From CAYGAW01 sp964347945 (lineage in GTDB: Bacteria > Chloroflexota > Anaerolineae > UBA7937 > B3-Chlor), in assembly GCA_964347945.1 (NCBI GenBank), contig CAYGAW010000216.1, positions 1 through 14,595 on the forward strand: a stretch of 14,595 nucleotides of DNA, in the 5' to 3' direction. Numbering within the stretch: position 1 is the stretch's first letter; the number at the start of each line of letters is the position of its first letter. Below are positions 1 to 8,189 of this stretch, one piece after another. A program made the position numbers and the translations under genes. The notes under the pieces were generated by a model. The model saw only the letters and a list, made by a program, of their open reading frames with translations, was not told where the DNA came from and did no database searches.

Positions 1-1
1 C

Positions 2-856
2 GCGCCTCGCAGCCGTGAATACGACCTGAGGGAGCAAGACGCCGTCATTCGCATGTACGAGGATCTCGATCCCGACATCGTGATCCATATCGCCGGCGTA
101 GTAGGCGGCATCGGTGCCAATCAGGCCAATCCGGGCCAGTTCTTCTACGACAACTTGATGATGGGTGTTCAGACCATGCATCATGCGTACCTCCATGGCG
201 TTGACAAGTTCGTGGCTGTCGGCACGATCTGCGCTTACCCCAAGTTCACGCCCGTACCTTTCAGAGAGGACAACCTCTGGGACGGCTATCCGGAGGAGAC
301 TAACGCTCCATACGGACTGGCCAAGAAGATGCTTCTCGTGCAGGCGCAGGCGTATAGACAGCAGTACGGCTTCAAAGCGATATACCTGCTGCCGGTCAAC
401 CTCTACGGTCCCCGGGACAACTTCGATCCAGGCAGTTCCCACGTCATACCAGCCCTGATCAAGAAGTGCTTCGACGCCATGGACGATCAGGAAGATGAGA
501 TAGTGGTATGGGGCGACGGTACCCCTACGCGAGAGTTTCTGTACGTTGAGGACTGCGCCGAGGCCATCGTCCTCGCCACCGAGCGATACGACAAGCCGGA
601 ACCCGTGAACATCGGCGCGGGTTTCGAGGTGTCCATCAGAGATTTGGTCTACCTCATCACCGATCTCACAGGATTCGAAGGCCAAATCACCTGGGACACG
701 AGCAAGCCCGGGGGCCAGCCGAGGAGGTGCCTGGACACAAGCCGGGCAGAGCGTGAGTTCGGGTTTCGCGCGCAGACTAGTTTCGAGGAGGGACTGCAGA
801 AAACTGTAGAGTGGTACCGCGCCCACCGTCACCAACAGAGTACCAGCGATGCCTGA
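2..856 (+). CDS. fcl: GDP-L-fucose synthase, N-terminus cut by window edge
   Basis: This is the epimerase/reductase that converts GDP-4-keto-6-deoxy-D-mannose to GDP-L-fucose with NADPH, in the cytoplasm. The frame is open to the left edge, so about 30 residues carrying the Rossmann GxxGxxG are missing; 284 residues are visible against about 310-320 for the family. Seen directly: VVGGIGAN, GTICAYPK (Thr in place of the catalytic Ser, Cys kept; from memory Thr is a common variant in this family), the YxxxK pair in APYGLAKK, NLYGPRDNF and SHVIPAL with its conserved His. These match the short-chain dehydrogenase/reductase family member Fcl (WcaG) closely. It overlaps the next glycosyltransferase by 8 nt, so it is translationally linked to a glycan assembly block and presumably supplies its fucose donor. 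An alternative sugar-nucleotide epimerase is unlikely given the Fcl-specific strings. The internal ATG at 53 is not the true start. Confidence 0.93.
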   Translation, partial: APRSREYDLREQDAVIRMYEDLDPDIVIHIAGVVGGIGANQANPGQFFYDNLMMGVQTMHHAYLHGVDKFVAVGTICAYPKFTPVPFREDNLWDGYPEETNAPYGLAKKMLLVQAQAYRQQYGFKAIYLLPVNLYGPRDNFDPGSSHVIPALIKKCFDAMDDQEDEIVVWGDGTPTREFLYVEDCAEAIVLATERYDKPEPVNIGAGFEVSIRDLVYLITDLTGFEGQITWDTSKPGGQPRRCLDTSRAEREFGFRAQTSFEEGLQKTVEWYRAHRHQQSTSDA

Positions 857-1754
857 GGAACTACCCCGAATATCCATCGTCACGCCCTCCTACAACCAGG
901 CCTCATTCCTGGAGGAGACCATTCTCTCGGTTCTTGACCAGGGGTATCCCGGGCTGGAATACATCGTCATCGATGGTGGCTCCACCGATGACAGTGTGGA
1001 TATCATACGCAAGTATGAGGACGGCCTCAGTCACTGGGTCAGCGAGCCAGACGAAGGACAGTATGATGCCCTGCGAAAGGGTTTCGCTCGCGCCACCAGC
1101 GATCTTCTGGGCTGGCTCAACTCCGACGACGTCTACCTTCCAGGTGCACTCCTGGCCGTGGGTGAAGCCTACCGCCAGCATCCCGGAAGCTGCATCGCAG
1201 GTCCAGTGCTCGACTTCGACATGGACTCCGGACGAGAGAGACTCGTCCCCCAGTTCGGCATCGCCTTCGAGAACATGGTGAAGTTCTGGGAGCAGGACTA
1301 TAGCTGGCATCAGCCAGGGTTCTTCTTCCCTCGATCGGTTTATGAGTCGGTTGGAGGGCTGGACGGGGGCCTGCAATACGCCATGGACCACGATCTCGTC
1401 TGCCGTCTCCTGCAGCATTGTGACGTGGTGTACGTGGACGGACCCCTTGCCAAGTTCCGCTTGCACGAGACCTCTAAGACGGTCACAGCATGGGACCAGT
1501 ACATGACCGAACTGAGCCAAGTGTCACAGCGCTATTGGCACCTCATCGAGCCAGTGGACCGGGCCCGCCATGATCGCTACCTGGCTGAGCGCCTTGCGGT
1601 CGTCGGGGTGACTGGTCTACGACAACAACCCCGACAAGCGGCGCGGTTGCTTGCCCGTTCTATGCGACTTTGCCCCACGGCAATGCCCCGGGTTGCCCTT
1701 CGTGTGGCAAGACGGCGGGAGTGGGCGAAATGGGTTCGGTCGTCAGCACTCTAA
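849..1754 (+). CDS. GT2-family (GT-A fold) glycosyltransferase
   Basis: This predicted cytoplasmic, inverting sugar transferase has 301 residues. It starts with the typical GT2 strand ISIVTPSYNQ (residues 8-17), followed by the nucleotide-binding DGGSTDD (42-48) and the metal-binding SDD within WLNSDD (89-94). QPGFFFPRSVYESVGG and the MDHDL acidic motif near 179-183 occupy the acceptor and catalytic-base region. The WLNSDD/QPGFFF pattern is the WcaA-like subgroup seen in capsule and O-antigen clusters. The C-terminal 60 residues are Arg-rich and may sit on the membrane. The ATG at 849 lies inside the end of fcl (8-nt overlap), indicating translational coupling. Donor and acceptor cannot be read from sequence; GDP-fucose is one possibility because of the neighbour. 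A 156-nt gap with no clear gene follows. Confidence 0.88.
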   Translation: MPEELPRISIVTPSYNQASFLEETILSVLDQGYPGLEYIVIDGGSTDDSVDIIRKYEDGLSHWVSEPDEGQYDALRKGFARATSDLLGWLNSDDVYLPGALLAVGEAYRQHPGSCIAGPVLDFDMDSGRERLVPQFGIAFENMVKFWEQDYSWHQPGFFFPRSVYESVGGLDGGLQYAMDHDLVCRLLQHCDVVYVDGPLAKFRLHETSKTVTAWDQYMTELSQVSQRYWHLIEPVDRARHDRYLAERLAVVGVTGLRQQPRQAARLLARSMRLCPTAMPRVALRVARRREWAKWVRSSAL

Positions 1755-1910
1755 TTCGTGCCCGCGCATGAAGCTGACGTTGGCCACCAGGCGCATGGCG
1801 ACTAGCTCTGTAATGTCATCGTTGAACTCTCGCCCGTTGACCTGGATCGATATCATACTAGTGGGGAGCATCGCCCACGGAGGAAGTCGGAGACGCCGCA
1901 GGGACTGTAT

Positions 1911-3563
1911 ATGATCGAGCGCTTGGCCGCCAAATACCGCCCTACCTGGCATGGAGCTCTCCTGATAGGCATCTTCGTGGCAGCGGTTGTGCTCCTCACG
2001 CGGGACATCAACGCGCCTTTCGTACGCCAGGGAAGCTATGACGAAATCATCTACACTCTGCACGCCCGTGCCTACGACAGATATGGCTTGACCGAAACCC
2101 GCCTGGCCCTGGTCTTTCCCCCAGGTGACCCGGCAGCTCCTTTGGGCGAGCAAGCCCACAACCCCACTCGCAGCGTCTTGTTGACAGTCCTATTGACCTT
2201 CGTCTACAAGTTGCTGGGGTATCACGAATCGGCCGGTCGGCTGATTGGGATCACTTCCACCCTGGTCAGCCTCTTGGCCCTCTATTACCTGGTCAAGCAG
2301 CTATGGACGAAGCGGGTCGCCGCAATTGCTGTCGTGGCCATGGCCTTCACGCCCAGCGTCGTGATCTTCGGCCGTGAAACCTGGACGGTGCCTCCACAGA
2401 TGGCCTGCTGGCTGGTGGCGATCTGGCTCTACGTCCGCTGGTTACAAACTGAAGAAACATCCAACCTACGGGGAATGACGGTCTCTCTCACATTGGGAAT
2501 CTTGTTCTCTCCCTGGTCGGGCTGGTTGCTGCCTCCTCTTATCGCTCTGCACGGCCTGATCTTTGCGGCAAGACATCGCTGGAGGATCCTTGCTTGGAGT
2601 TTGGGCGCACTCCTAGCGGCCTCGGCCGTCTTTGCTGCCCATTTTGTCTGGCTTGGCCCCCTTGTGTGGCATGATCTCCTCGAACGCATCGCTCTCAGGG
2701 TGGGCGTCAGTGGGATAGACGTCAGCCCCTCTGCGATGGCCTGGTTGACGAAAGTGGCCTGGCGATTCAGCGGCTGGGACACCCCCATAGCCATCCTGAT
2801 AGGTGTGGCTGTGCTGGTAGGCGTCATCCTCCGCGCCATCAAACACAGAAAGCTAGCCCTTCCCGACCAGATTCTTCTCCTTCTGGCCGCTTTCGGGATG
2901 GCGATCATTCTGTTCTTTCCGCAGCTTGCCTGGACCCACCACTATGTGTCCCTCTTCATAGTGCCCTACCTGGCCGTAGCCAGCGCCCTGATCATAGATG
3001 CCCTGATAGCTCGGGCACTCCAGAGCAAAGCAGCCCTGGCAACAATCGTGACCCTCAGTCTGGGGTGGATTGTCTGGGCCACAGTAATGATCAACGTGCA
3101 GAGCCAATATCATCTCAAGGAACTTGACATCTTCGCCCACCTGGACCAATCTCTGCGGCCAAGTGATCGCGTGCTAGTTGCGGGCCCGGTCCCTTTCACG
3201 TTTCAGTTCTACTTTGAGCACCCCTGGATCCGGGTTGGAATCGACGACGATCAGTGGGATCAGCTGGGTGATTCACGCAGATATGCCCTGGGGTTGATCT
3301 TCTTCTACCCGGGTTCGCCGGTGGAGTCACCAGCGGCCTCTCGGGCCTCACCGCATCCAGGCGGGAGAGTTGATACCGATCCGCCATTGTCCCCGTCCTT
3401 TTTCGTGGTCCAACTCGACGAGGCAGATCGGCCCATGGATGATTTGGTCAGTGAATTGAACAGCATTCCAGAACGCAGTCCACCCAACCCGCTGGAGACC
3501 TTTGTCCAAGAGACGCGCAAGCAAGTGGAGATTCAACTGGGGATCCGCACCCGCCCAGACTAG
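1911..3563 (+). CDS. GT-C membrane glycosyltransferase, ArnT/PMT (GT39)-like
   Basis: This 550-residue multi-pass protein has a first membrane helix at about residues 14-30. An external loop follows with the acidic pair DE at 44-45 (GSYDEIIY), the position of the catalytic Asp of GT-C enzymes that use polyprenyl-phosphate sugars. Further hydrophobic segments lie near 88-105, 112-130, 135-155, 160-178, 190-218, 226-248, 292-308, 320-338, 345-367 and 374-394. A soluble tail of about 150 residues follows. GRETWTVPP at 154-162 resembles the conserved Arg-Glu/Pro loop of the family. Role by family: transfer of a sugar from a lipid carrier on the outer face of the membrane to a glycan, lipid or protein; the real acceptor is unknown. 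I use the ATG at 1911. Its upstream Shine-Dalgarno is weak, and the frame stays open to about 1806 without a better start. The 156-nt gap before it could carry its own promoter, but I see no convincing one. Confidence 0.78.
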   Translation: MIERLAAKYRPTWHGALLIGIFVAAVVLLTRDINAPFVRQGSYDEIIYTLHARAYDRYGLTETRLALVFPPGDPAAPLGEQAHNPTRSVLLTVLLTFVYKLLGYHESAGRLIGITSTLVSLLALYYLVKQLWTKRVAAIAVVAMAFTPSVVIFGRETWTVPPQMACWLVAIWLYVRWLQTEETSNLRGMTVSLTLGILFSPWSGWLLPPLIALHGLIFAARHRWRILAWSLGALLAASAVFAAHFVWLGPLVWHDLLERIALRVGVSGIDVSPSAMAWLTKVAWRFSGWDTPIAILIGVAVLVGVILRAIKHRKLALPDQILLLLAAFGMAIILFFPQLAWTHHYVSLFIVPYLAVASALIIDALIARALQSKAALATIVTLSLGWIVWATVMINVQSQYHLKELDIFAHLDQSLRPSDRVLVAGPVPFTFQFYFEHPWIRVGIDDDQWDQLGDSRRYALGLIFFYPGSPVESPAASRASPHPGGRVDTDPPLSPSFFVVQLDEADRPMDDLVSELNSIPERSPPNPLETFVQETRKQVEIQLGIRTRPD

Positions 3564-3572
3564 AGGATAGCT

Positions 3573-4493
3573 GTGCCCAGGGTGAGTATCATCATCCCAA
3601 CGTACAACCGCGCTGCGTACCTCGCCGCCGCGATTCGGAGCGTCCAGGCTCAGACCTACTCTGACTTTGAAATCATCGTGGCCGACGACGGTTCCACCGA
3701 TAATACCTCAGAGATCGTAGCCGGATTCGGGAATAACGTGGCTTTCCTTGCACTGCCCCACCGGGGACAGCCAGCCGCAACCCGCAATGCAGGTCTCCGC
3801 GCAGCAAATGGGGAATTCGTCGCCTTTCTTGATTCGGACGATCTGTTCCTGCCCCACAAGCTGGCCCACCAGTTGCAGGCCTTCGCAGCTGAGCCAGAAG
3901 CAGGCCTGGTCTATTCCAACGGTCATTTCTTCAGTGACGATCCCGGAGAGCCGACAGGGAACGTGCTGGATGGCTTACCAACGCCCTCCGGGGACGTTCT
4001 TGCTGATCTGCTGCGGGGCAACTTCCTGGCCCCGCCGGTGGTGTTGATTCGCAGTGCGTGCCTGGATGTGGTGGGAATGTTTGATGAACGACCCGATTTC
4101 GTTGCTGTAGAGGACTACGACTTCTGGCTGCGCATCGCGGCCGCATTCCCTGTCGTCTATGTGCCGGGAGATGTAGCAGCGATCCGCCGCCACAGGCAAA
4201 GTATCAGCCGCGATGTGGCGACGCTGCGTGCGGGTACCTTGCGCGTACTGGCGAAACTCGAGGCGACACACCCTCACCTCATCCAGCAGTACCATAACGC
4301 TCTCCATGAAGGCTACGCTCGCAACCACGGTGCGATTGCCACGGCGAGACTACAGGAACGACAACTCCTCCCCAGCCTCGGACATGCGGTCCGGGCGCTC
4401 CGCCACTGCCTGGCTACACCGAAACTGGGCACACGTGCTTTGCGCGACTGGATCCAGAGGCGTCGAGTTCGAGGAACGAGAGCCCGGTCATGA
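3573..4493 (+). CDS. GT2-family glycosyltransferase (second copy type)
   Basis: This 306-residue predicted cytoplasmic sugar transferase of the GT-A fold shows VSIIIPTYNR at 4-13, ADDGSTDNT at 37-45, GQPAATRNAG at 65-74 and the metal-binding LDSDD at 86-90. The acidic acceptor motif VEDYDFWLR lies at 179-187. This is the classic complete GT2 core, and it differs clearly from the other GT2 upstream, so the two probably add different sugars. The start is GTG at 3573, chosen because GAGGA at 3563-3567 sits 5 nt upstream and because VSIIIP begins at residue 4. Only 9 nt separate it from the GT-C gene, and its TGA overlaps the next ATG as ATGA. Donor specificity is not readable. The last 40 residues are basic and could aid membrane contact. 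Confidence 0.9.
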   Translation: MPRVSIIIPTYNRAAYLAAAIRSVQAQTYSDFEIIVADDGSTDNTSEIVAGFGNNVAFLALPHRGQPAATRNAGLRAANGEFVAFLDSDDLFLPHKLAHQLQAFAAEPEAGLVYSNGHFFSDDPGEPTGNVLDGLPTPSGDVLADLLRGNFLAPPVVLIRSACLDVVGMFDERPDFVAVEDYDFWLRIAAAFPVVYVPGDVAAIRRHRQSISRDVATLRAGTLRVLAKLEATHPHLIQQYHNALHEGYARNHGAIATARLQERQLLPSLGHAVRALRHCLATPKLGTRALRDWIQRRRVRGTRARS

Positions 4494-5623
4494 TCAGGGT
4501 ATTGGAACTGGTGGCGTCATCCCGGGGCGGGGGCGCAGTCCACATACGAGACCTGGCGACGTACCTCGATCCCGACCGCTTCACCGTCACCGTGGCCATG
4601 CCGGAGGACCGTGGCAATGTGGCGGGAGCGGACTTTGAGGCGCGCGGCATCGCCTTCCATCAACTCGAAGCGATCGCCGGCCTTTCCTTGAAGCCGTTGC
4701 CGAAGCTGCGCCGGCTGTTCCGAGAAAAGCAGATTGACATCCTCCACTGCCATGGGGCGCGGGCAGCCCTCTACGGTCGCGTGGCTGCCGTGGCGCTTGG
4801 TGAGAGTCGTCCCAGAATCGTGTACACAATCCATGGTTTCGCCGCACCCCACTACGCTTGGACCAGGAGAACAACATTGCGGGCCTTGGAACGCCTGCTG
4901 GCGCCACTGACAGACGCTGTCATCGCCGTCTCGGAAGCAGAAAGGAAGGCCTTCTTGAGAACCCAACCCCTACCGGGTGAGCGGATACACGTCGTGCTCA
5001 ACGGCATCGACACTGCACCGTACTGCAATGTCGTCGTGAATAGGCCCGAGCAGCGGGCTGCCTTGGGTGTGCCGATCGATGCACAGCTCGTCACCACCAT
5101 CTGTCGCTTGTATCGCCCCAGGGATTTCGACACCCTGCTGACGGCGTTCACCATGGTCCGGGCAGAGTCCCCCAACGTCCATCTGCTAGTAGTCGGTGAC
5201 GGTCCCTATCGGCAACGGGTAGAGGCACTGGTCAGCAAACTGAACTTGATTCCCCATGTCACGTTGGCCGGCTTCCGCCGCGACATCCCCCAGATCCTGG
5301 CCGCGAGCGACATCTTCGTCCTCTCCACCGCCATGTGGGAGGGGTTGCCCCTCACCATATTGGAAGCCATGGCTTCAGGACTACCAGTTGTAGCCAGCGA
5401 TGTGGGGGGCATTGGCGAGGAGGTCGTACATCAGCAAACGGGCATGGTAGTGCCCCCCAGGGATCCCCCCGCTCTCGCTCAGGCCTTGCTTGACCTTCTG
5501 ACCGACAGCCAAAAGGCCACAGCGATGGGGAAGCGGGGGCGGCAAAGGGTGTATGAGTTCTTCACCCTGGAGAGGATGGGCCGGGAGACGATGGCGGTCT
5601 ACGAAGGCCTGATGGGCGGTTGA
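4490..5623 (+). CDS. GT4-family (GT-B fold) glycosyltransferase
   Basis: This 377-residue retaining glycosyltransferase acts in the cytoplasm or at the inner membrane face. The N-terminal acceptor domain has a Gly-rich loop (SSRGGGAVHIRDL, about 10-22), HCHGARAALYG near 86-96 and VYTIHGFAAPHY at 111-122. The C-terminal nucleotide-sugar domain has VVGDGPYR at 234-241, the LAGFRRDI loop at 259-266, and the EX7E pair Glu284/Glu292 in WEGLPLTILEAMASGLPVV. The usual R...K phosphate contact is replaced by an Arg-rich string, RLYRPRD. Length is normal for GT4 capsule-type enzymes. The start is fixed by the ATGA overlap with the preceding GT2. Sugar specificity is unknown. Confidence 0.91.
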   Translation: MIRVLELVASSRGGGAVHIRDLATYLDPDRFTVTVAMPEDRGNVAGADFEARGIAFHQLEAIAGLSLKPLPKLRRLFREKQIDILHCHGARAALYGRVAAVALGESRPRIVYTIHGFAAPHYAWTRRTTLRALERLLAPLTDAVIAVSEAERKAFLRTQPLPGERIHVVLNGIDTAPYCNVVVNRPEQRAALGVPIDAQLVTTICRLYRPRDFDTLLTAFTMVRAESPNVHLLVVGDGPYRQRVEALVSKLNLIPHVTLAGFRRDIPQILAASDIFVLSTAMWEGLPLTILEAMASGLPVVASDVGGIGEEVVHQQTGMVVPPRDPPALAQALLDLLTDSQKATAMGKRGRQRVYEFFTLERMGRETMAVYEGLMGG

Positions 5624-5647
5624 GGGTGCCATGTATGCGGAGGTAGG

Positions 5648-6775
5648 ATGAGGATCTGCATCGACACATCGCCGGCAGTGCATCGACGCGCTGGCCTGGG
5701 ACGGTACGCCCTGGAACTGACTTCAGCCTTGCTGGCTGCCGACTCCGACAACGAGTACGTGGCCTTCTACCATCAGCGGGCAGAGGCCCAGGTTGACCCG
5801 CCACTGGACCGCCTCCCACAGCTGACCACTAACCTCTCCACCAAACCCTGGAGGATGAGCGCGCTTCTGGGACACCTGGCACATTTTCCGCAAGATCGCC
5901 TCTTCCCAGGCATTGACCTGTTCCATGCCACCGATCATCTCCTCCCCCGGCTCTCCCGGGTGAAGACCGTGTTCACCCTGCACGACCTGATCTTCCAATT
6001 CTATCCCGAGATGCACAAGCCGCTCAATCGCTGGTTCCTCACCTTGATGATGCCGCGCTTCCTTCGAGCCGCCGACGCCGTGATCGCTGTCTCAGAGTGC
6101 ACGAAGAAGGACGCAGTGCATTTCTACGGCATTGAAGAGGCGAAGATCCACGTAGTCTATGAAGGGGTGAATCCCTCCTTTCGACCGGCACCACCAGAGA
6201 CCGTAGGCCAGATGCGTCGAAAATACAGCCTCCCAGACAACTTCACCCTGACGGTGGGAACCATCGAGCCGCGGAAGAACCTGACGTCGCTCCTGGAGGC
6301 CTACAGTGCCCTCCGCCAGAGTGGAGTCGAATCGAAGCTGGTGATCGCGGGCAAGAAGGGGTGGCTATATGAGGGTTTCTTCCGCAGACTGAGCGAATTG
6401 GGCTTGGGAGATGAGGTCGTGCTCCCCGGCTTCGTCCCCGACCGCGACCTGCCAGCCCTCTACGGTGCCGCTGACCTCTTTGTCTTTCCCTCCTTCTACG
6501 AGGGCTTTGGTCTGCCTGTGTTGGAGGCCATGGCCTGCGGTGTGCCGGTCGTCACCAGCAACACCTCAAGCCTGCCGGAGGTGGCTGGGGACGCTGCAGT
6601 TCTCATCGACCCCAGCAGCGTCGATGAGTTAGTCACCGCAATGAGGGCTGTGCTGGAGAATCACGAACTTCGCGCTGAACTTCGCGCCAAGGGTCTCAAG
6701 CAGGCAGCCAGATTCAGCTGGGAGAAAGCGGCCAAGGAGACGCTGGCCGTCTACTCCTCGCTGGTGAAGAACTGA
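5648..6775 (+). CDS. GT4-family glycosyltransferase, mannosyltransferase (MtfB)-like
   Basis: This 375-residue GT-B enzyme transfers a hexose, by family resemblance often mannose from GDP-mannose. It shows the MtfB-type opening RICIDTSPAVHRRAGLGRY, FHATDHLLPR at 92-101, FTLHDLIFQFYPE at 109-121 and AVIAVSECTKKD at 145-155. GTIEPRKNL at 204-212 gives Arg209/Lys210 for phosphate binding. The EX7E pair is Glu285/Glu293 in YEGFGLPVLEAMACGVPVV. The ATG at 5648 follows GGAGGTAGG at close spacing, a good Shine-Dalgarno, 24 nt after the previous stop. It is the last + strand gene of the block; the next gene is convergent. A GDP-mannose user would fit with fcl upstream, since GDP-fucose is made from GDP-mannose, but that is inference. 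Confidence 0.91.
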   Translation: MRICIDTSPAVHRRAGLGRYALELTSALLAADSDNEYVAFYHQRAEAQVDPPLDRLPQLTTNLSTKPWRMSALLGHLAHFPQDRLFPGIDLFHATDHLLPRLSRVKTVFTLHDLIFQFYPEMHKPLNRWFLTLMMPRFLRAADAVIAVSECTKKDAVHFYGIEEAKIHVVYEGVNPSFRPAPPETVGQMRRKYSLPDNFTLTVGTIEPRKNLTSLLEAYSALRQSGVESKLVIAGKKGWLYEGFFRRLSELGLGDEVVLPGFVPDRDLPALYGAADLFVFPSFYEGFGLPVLEAMACGVPVVTSNTSSLPEVAGDAAVLIDPSSVDELVTAMRAVLENHELRAELRAKGLKQAARFSWEKAAKETLAVYSSLVKN

Positions 6776-6910
6776 GGATTCCGACGCCCCCATGTGGAGA
6801 CGCCCCTAGCCTGGTGTTTGCTCAGTTCGGCCCTGTCTAGCATCGGAGAGCATCCCGTGAATGCGCTGACATCTACGCGCAGCGAGGCAAGCGCCGATAG
6901 ATCGTGACTA

Positions 6911-7393
6911 CTACTCCTGCTTGATGGCGGCGAAGATCACTGCGCCGAGCGCACCCAGTCCGGCGCCGAGGGCCATTGAAAAGCCACAGCAAGTCGCGCT
7001 GAACACGCCCCTGATGAGGGCTCCGACGCCCGGGTCAGTAAACATGCGGGGATCAATGCCCCACGCGCGCCACTGGCGCCAGACCTCCGGCGGCAAACTC
7101 TCCAGCATCGCCAATTGAGCCGGCGCGAGCAGGGCTCCGCTGACGGTGTCTATTACGACACCTACAGCGCCACCGATGGCCGCCGCAATCAAGGCCGCCA
7201 CAGCCCCGTATCCCGCTGCCGAAGCAAGACTGCTTACCGGAGACAGCCAATACGCGGTCAGTGCTCCGATGCATCCAAGGGCCACCCACTCCGCAGGCAC
7301 AGCGCAGCAACCAATATAAGGGACCGCACCCACAACTTTGATCGCCACCAGGATTCCGGCGCCGATCAGTCCTGCCTTCAGCCAACCTGACAT
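6911..7393 (-). CDS. small Gly/Ala-rich integral membrane protein, function unknown
   Basis: I do not recognise a named family. The 160 residues contain about four hydrophobic segments (near 6-24, 36-52, 58-85 and 128-156), rich in Gly and Ala with small-residue packing motifs such as GAGLGALGAV. A polar loop of about 40 residues (PPEVWRQWRAWGIDPRMFTDPG, written here only as a landmark around 101-122) lies between the third and fourth helices. Two Cys-Cys pairs stand out, at 29-30 and 135-136, each at the edge of a membrane segment. The ATG at 7393 is supported by GGAAGGGG six nt upstream. It is convergent with the last glycosyltransferase and is followed at 6776-6910 by a gap with no clear terminator. 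A small membrane-anchoring, channel-like or glycine-zipper protein is possible; no function is claimed. Confidence 0.72.
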   Translation of the reverse strand: MSGWLKAGLIGAGILVAIKVVGAVPYIGCCAVPAEWVALGCIGALTAYWLSPVSSLASAAGYGAVAALIAAAIGGAVGVVIDTVSGALLAPAQLAMLESLPPEVWRQWRAWGIDPRMFTDPGVGALIRGVFSATCCGFSMALGAGLGALGAVIFAAIKQE

Positions 7394-7456
7394 GGTCTAC
7401 CCCTTCCTTCTTCGACATGTCTTCCTGCGCAGAACGACAGAGGTGCTCCCCCGTTC

Positions 7457-7485
7457 AACATACCACAGATCAGGTCTAGCGGCAA
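7457..7485 (-). promoter_or_regulatory. possible sigma-70-type promoter for the small membrane protein
   Basis: On the - strand TTGCCG (7485-7480) and TATGTT (7462-7457) are separated by 17 nt, which is the ideal spacing with 4/6 matches to each box. A short inverted repeat, AGCGG(6)CCGCT at 7478-7493, overlaps the -35 box and could be an operator. The site is about 65 nt upstream of the ATG at 7393. The rest of the 7394-7656 gap shows a 78-codon - strand open frame (7397-7633) without a Shine-Dalgarno, which I do not call as a gene. Confidence 0.3.
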
Positions 7486-7656
7486 CTACCGCTGGGCGAC
7501 AGCACAAGAACCGACACCGCGCCAGTTCAAATGGCACCTGCGAAGACGACACGCATCTGCCAACAAGGGCTATGGCCACCTCGTTACCTTTCACCACCAC
7601 ATCGCAACCCCTCACCAGCTCCAGCAGCAACATTACGTCGACCGGACACCGCCAGC

Positions 7657-8103
7657 TCAGTCGTACTGCGAGCGGACCAGGAACTGGGATCGGTCGGCAC
7701 CACGCAACAACCCTGCCGCCACACTTCCGTGGAAAACCCGCGACAGGCCTGTACGACCGTGAGTGGCCAGGGCGATGAGGTCCGCATCCTCTTCCTCAGC
7801 GGCGTCCAGGATGGCCTGCACCACTGGGCCGCGGGTGACGCGAGTGCGAGCCTCCACACCTTTGGCGCGGAACTCTCCCTGAAGAGCCTTTGGATACGCC
7901 ACCGCCTCATCCACCGACTGCTCGACCTCCTGATGATAGACCGTCACGGGAATCCCTTCCGATCCGATGGCGAAAGCGGGCGGTTCGACGATGGTCAGGA
8001 GTACCAGCCCCGCCTCGCAGCGCTCAGCCAACTCCTCCACATGACCTAATATCCTCTCCGCTCGCTTGGATCCGTCGAATGGCACCAGAATGGTTTTGTA
8101 CAT
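7657..8103 (-). CDS. universal stress protein, UspA family
   Basis: This single-domain, 148-residue cytoplasmic protein usually forms dimers and binds ATP or AMP. It opens with YKTILVPFDGSKRAERIL, the standard Usp strand with the nucleotide-contacting Asp10. It ends with the loop ALATHGRTG(6)HGSVA near 111-129, which fits G-9x-G-S with Ala replacing the first Gly of the longer G2xG9xG(S/T) signature. The ATG at 8103 is preferred over the GTG one codon upstream because AGGAG sits 6 nt from it. It is about 60% similar by eye to the broken copy at 9389-9872, and the DNA still aligns, so the two are duplicates flanking the ferredoxin gene. A role in stress or energy-state signalling is family knowledge; the specific signal is unknown. 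Confidence 0.93.
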   Translation of the reverse strand: MYKTILVPFDGSKRAERILGHVEELAERCEAGLVLLTIVEPPAFAIGSEGIPVTVYHQEVEQSVDEAVAYPKALQGEFRAKGVEARTRVTRGPVVQAILDAAEEEDADLIALATHGRTGLSRVFHGSVAAGLLRGADRSQFLVRSQYD

Positions 8104-8189
8104 CACAATCTCCTGCTAGCGATCTGTCTTGCACAGTTCGTAGCTCACCAGGAACCTCTTCTCCATCGTCGCATGGGGACCACCAGGCG

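Noticed and set aside
903..1520. Long antisense open frame inside the first GT2 gene.
   Set aside because: Shadow of a strongly conserved GT2 frame; the antisense product resembles nothing and lacks a start signal.
1743..1856. A 37-codon - strand open frame in the gap before the GT-C gene, with protein-like composition (IQVNGREFNDDITELVAMRL).
   Set aside because: No Shine-Dalgarno, no recognised family and opposite to the operon; it could be a gene relic but cannot be supported.
6776..6910. Terminator between the converging GT4 and membrane-protein genes.
   Set aside because: Only a 5-bp stem (TGCGC/GCGCA) with a long loop and no T-tract was found.
7397..7633. 78-codon - strand open frame between the stress protein and the small membrane protein.
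   Set aside because: No ribosome binding site; codon quality falls off in its second half; it overlaps the likely promoter of the downstream gene.
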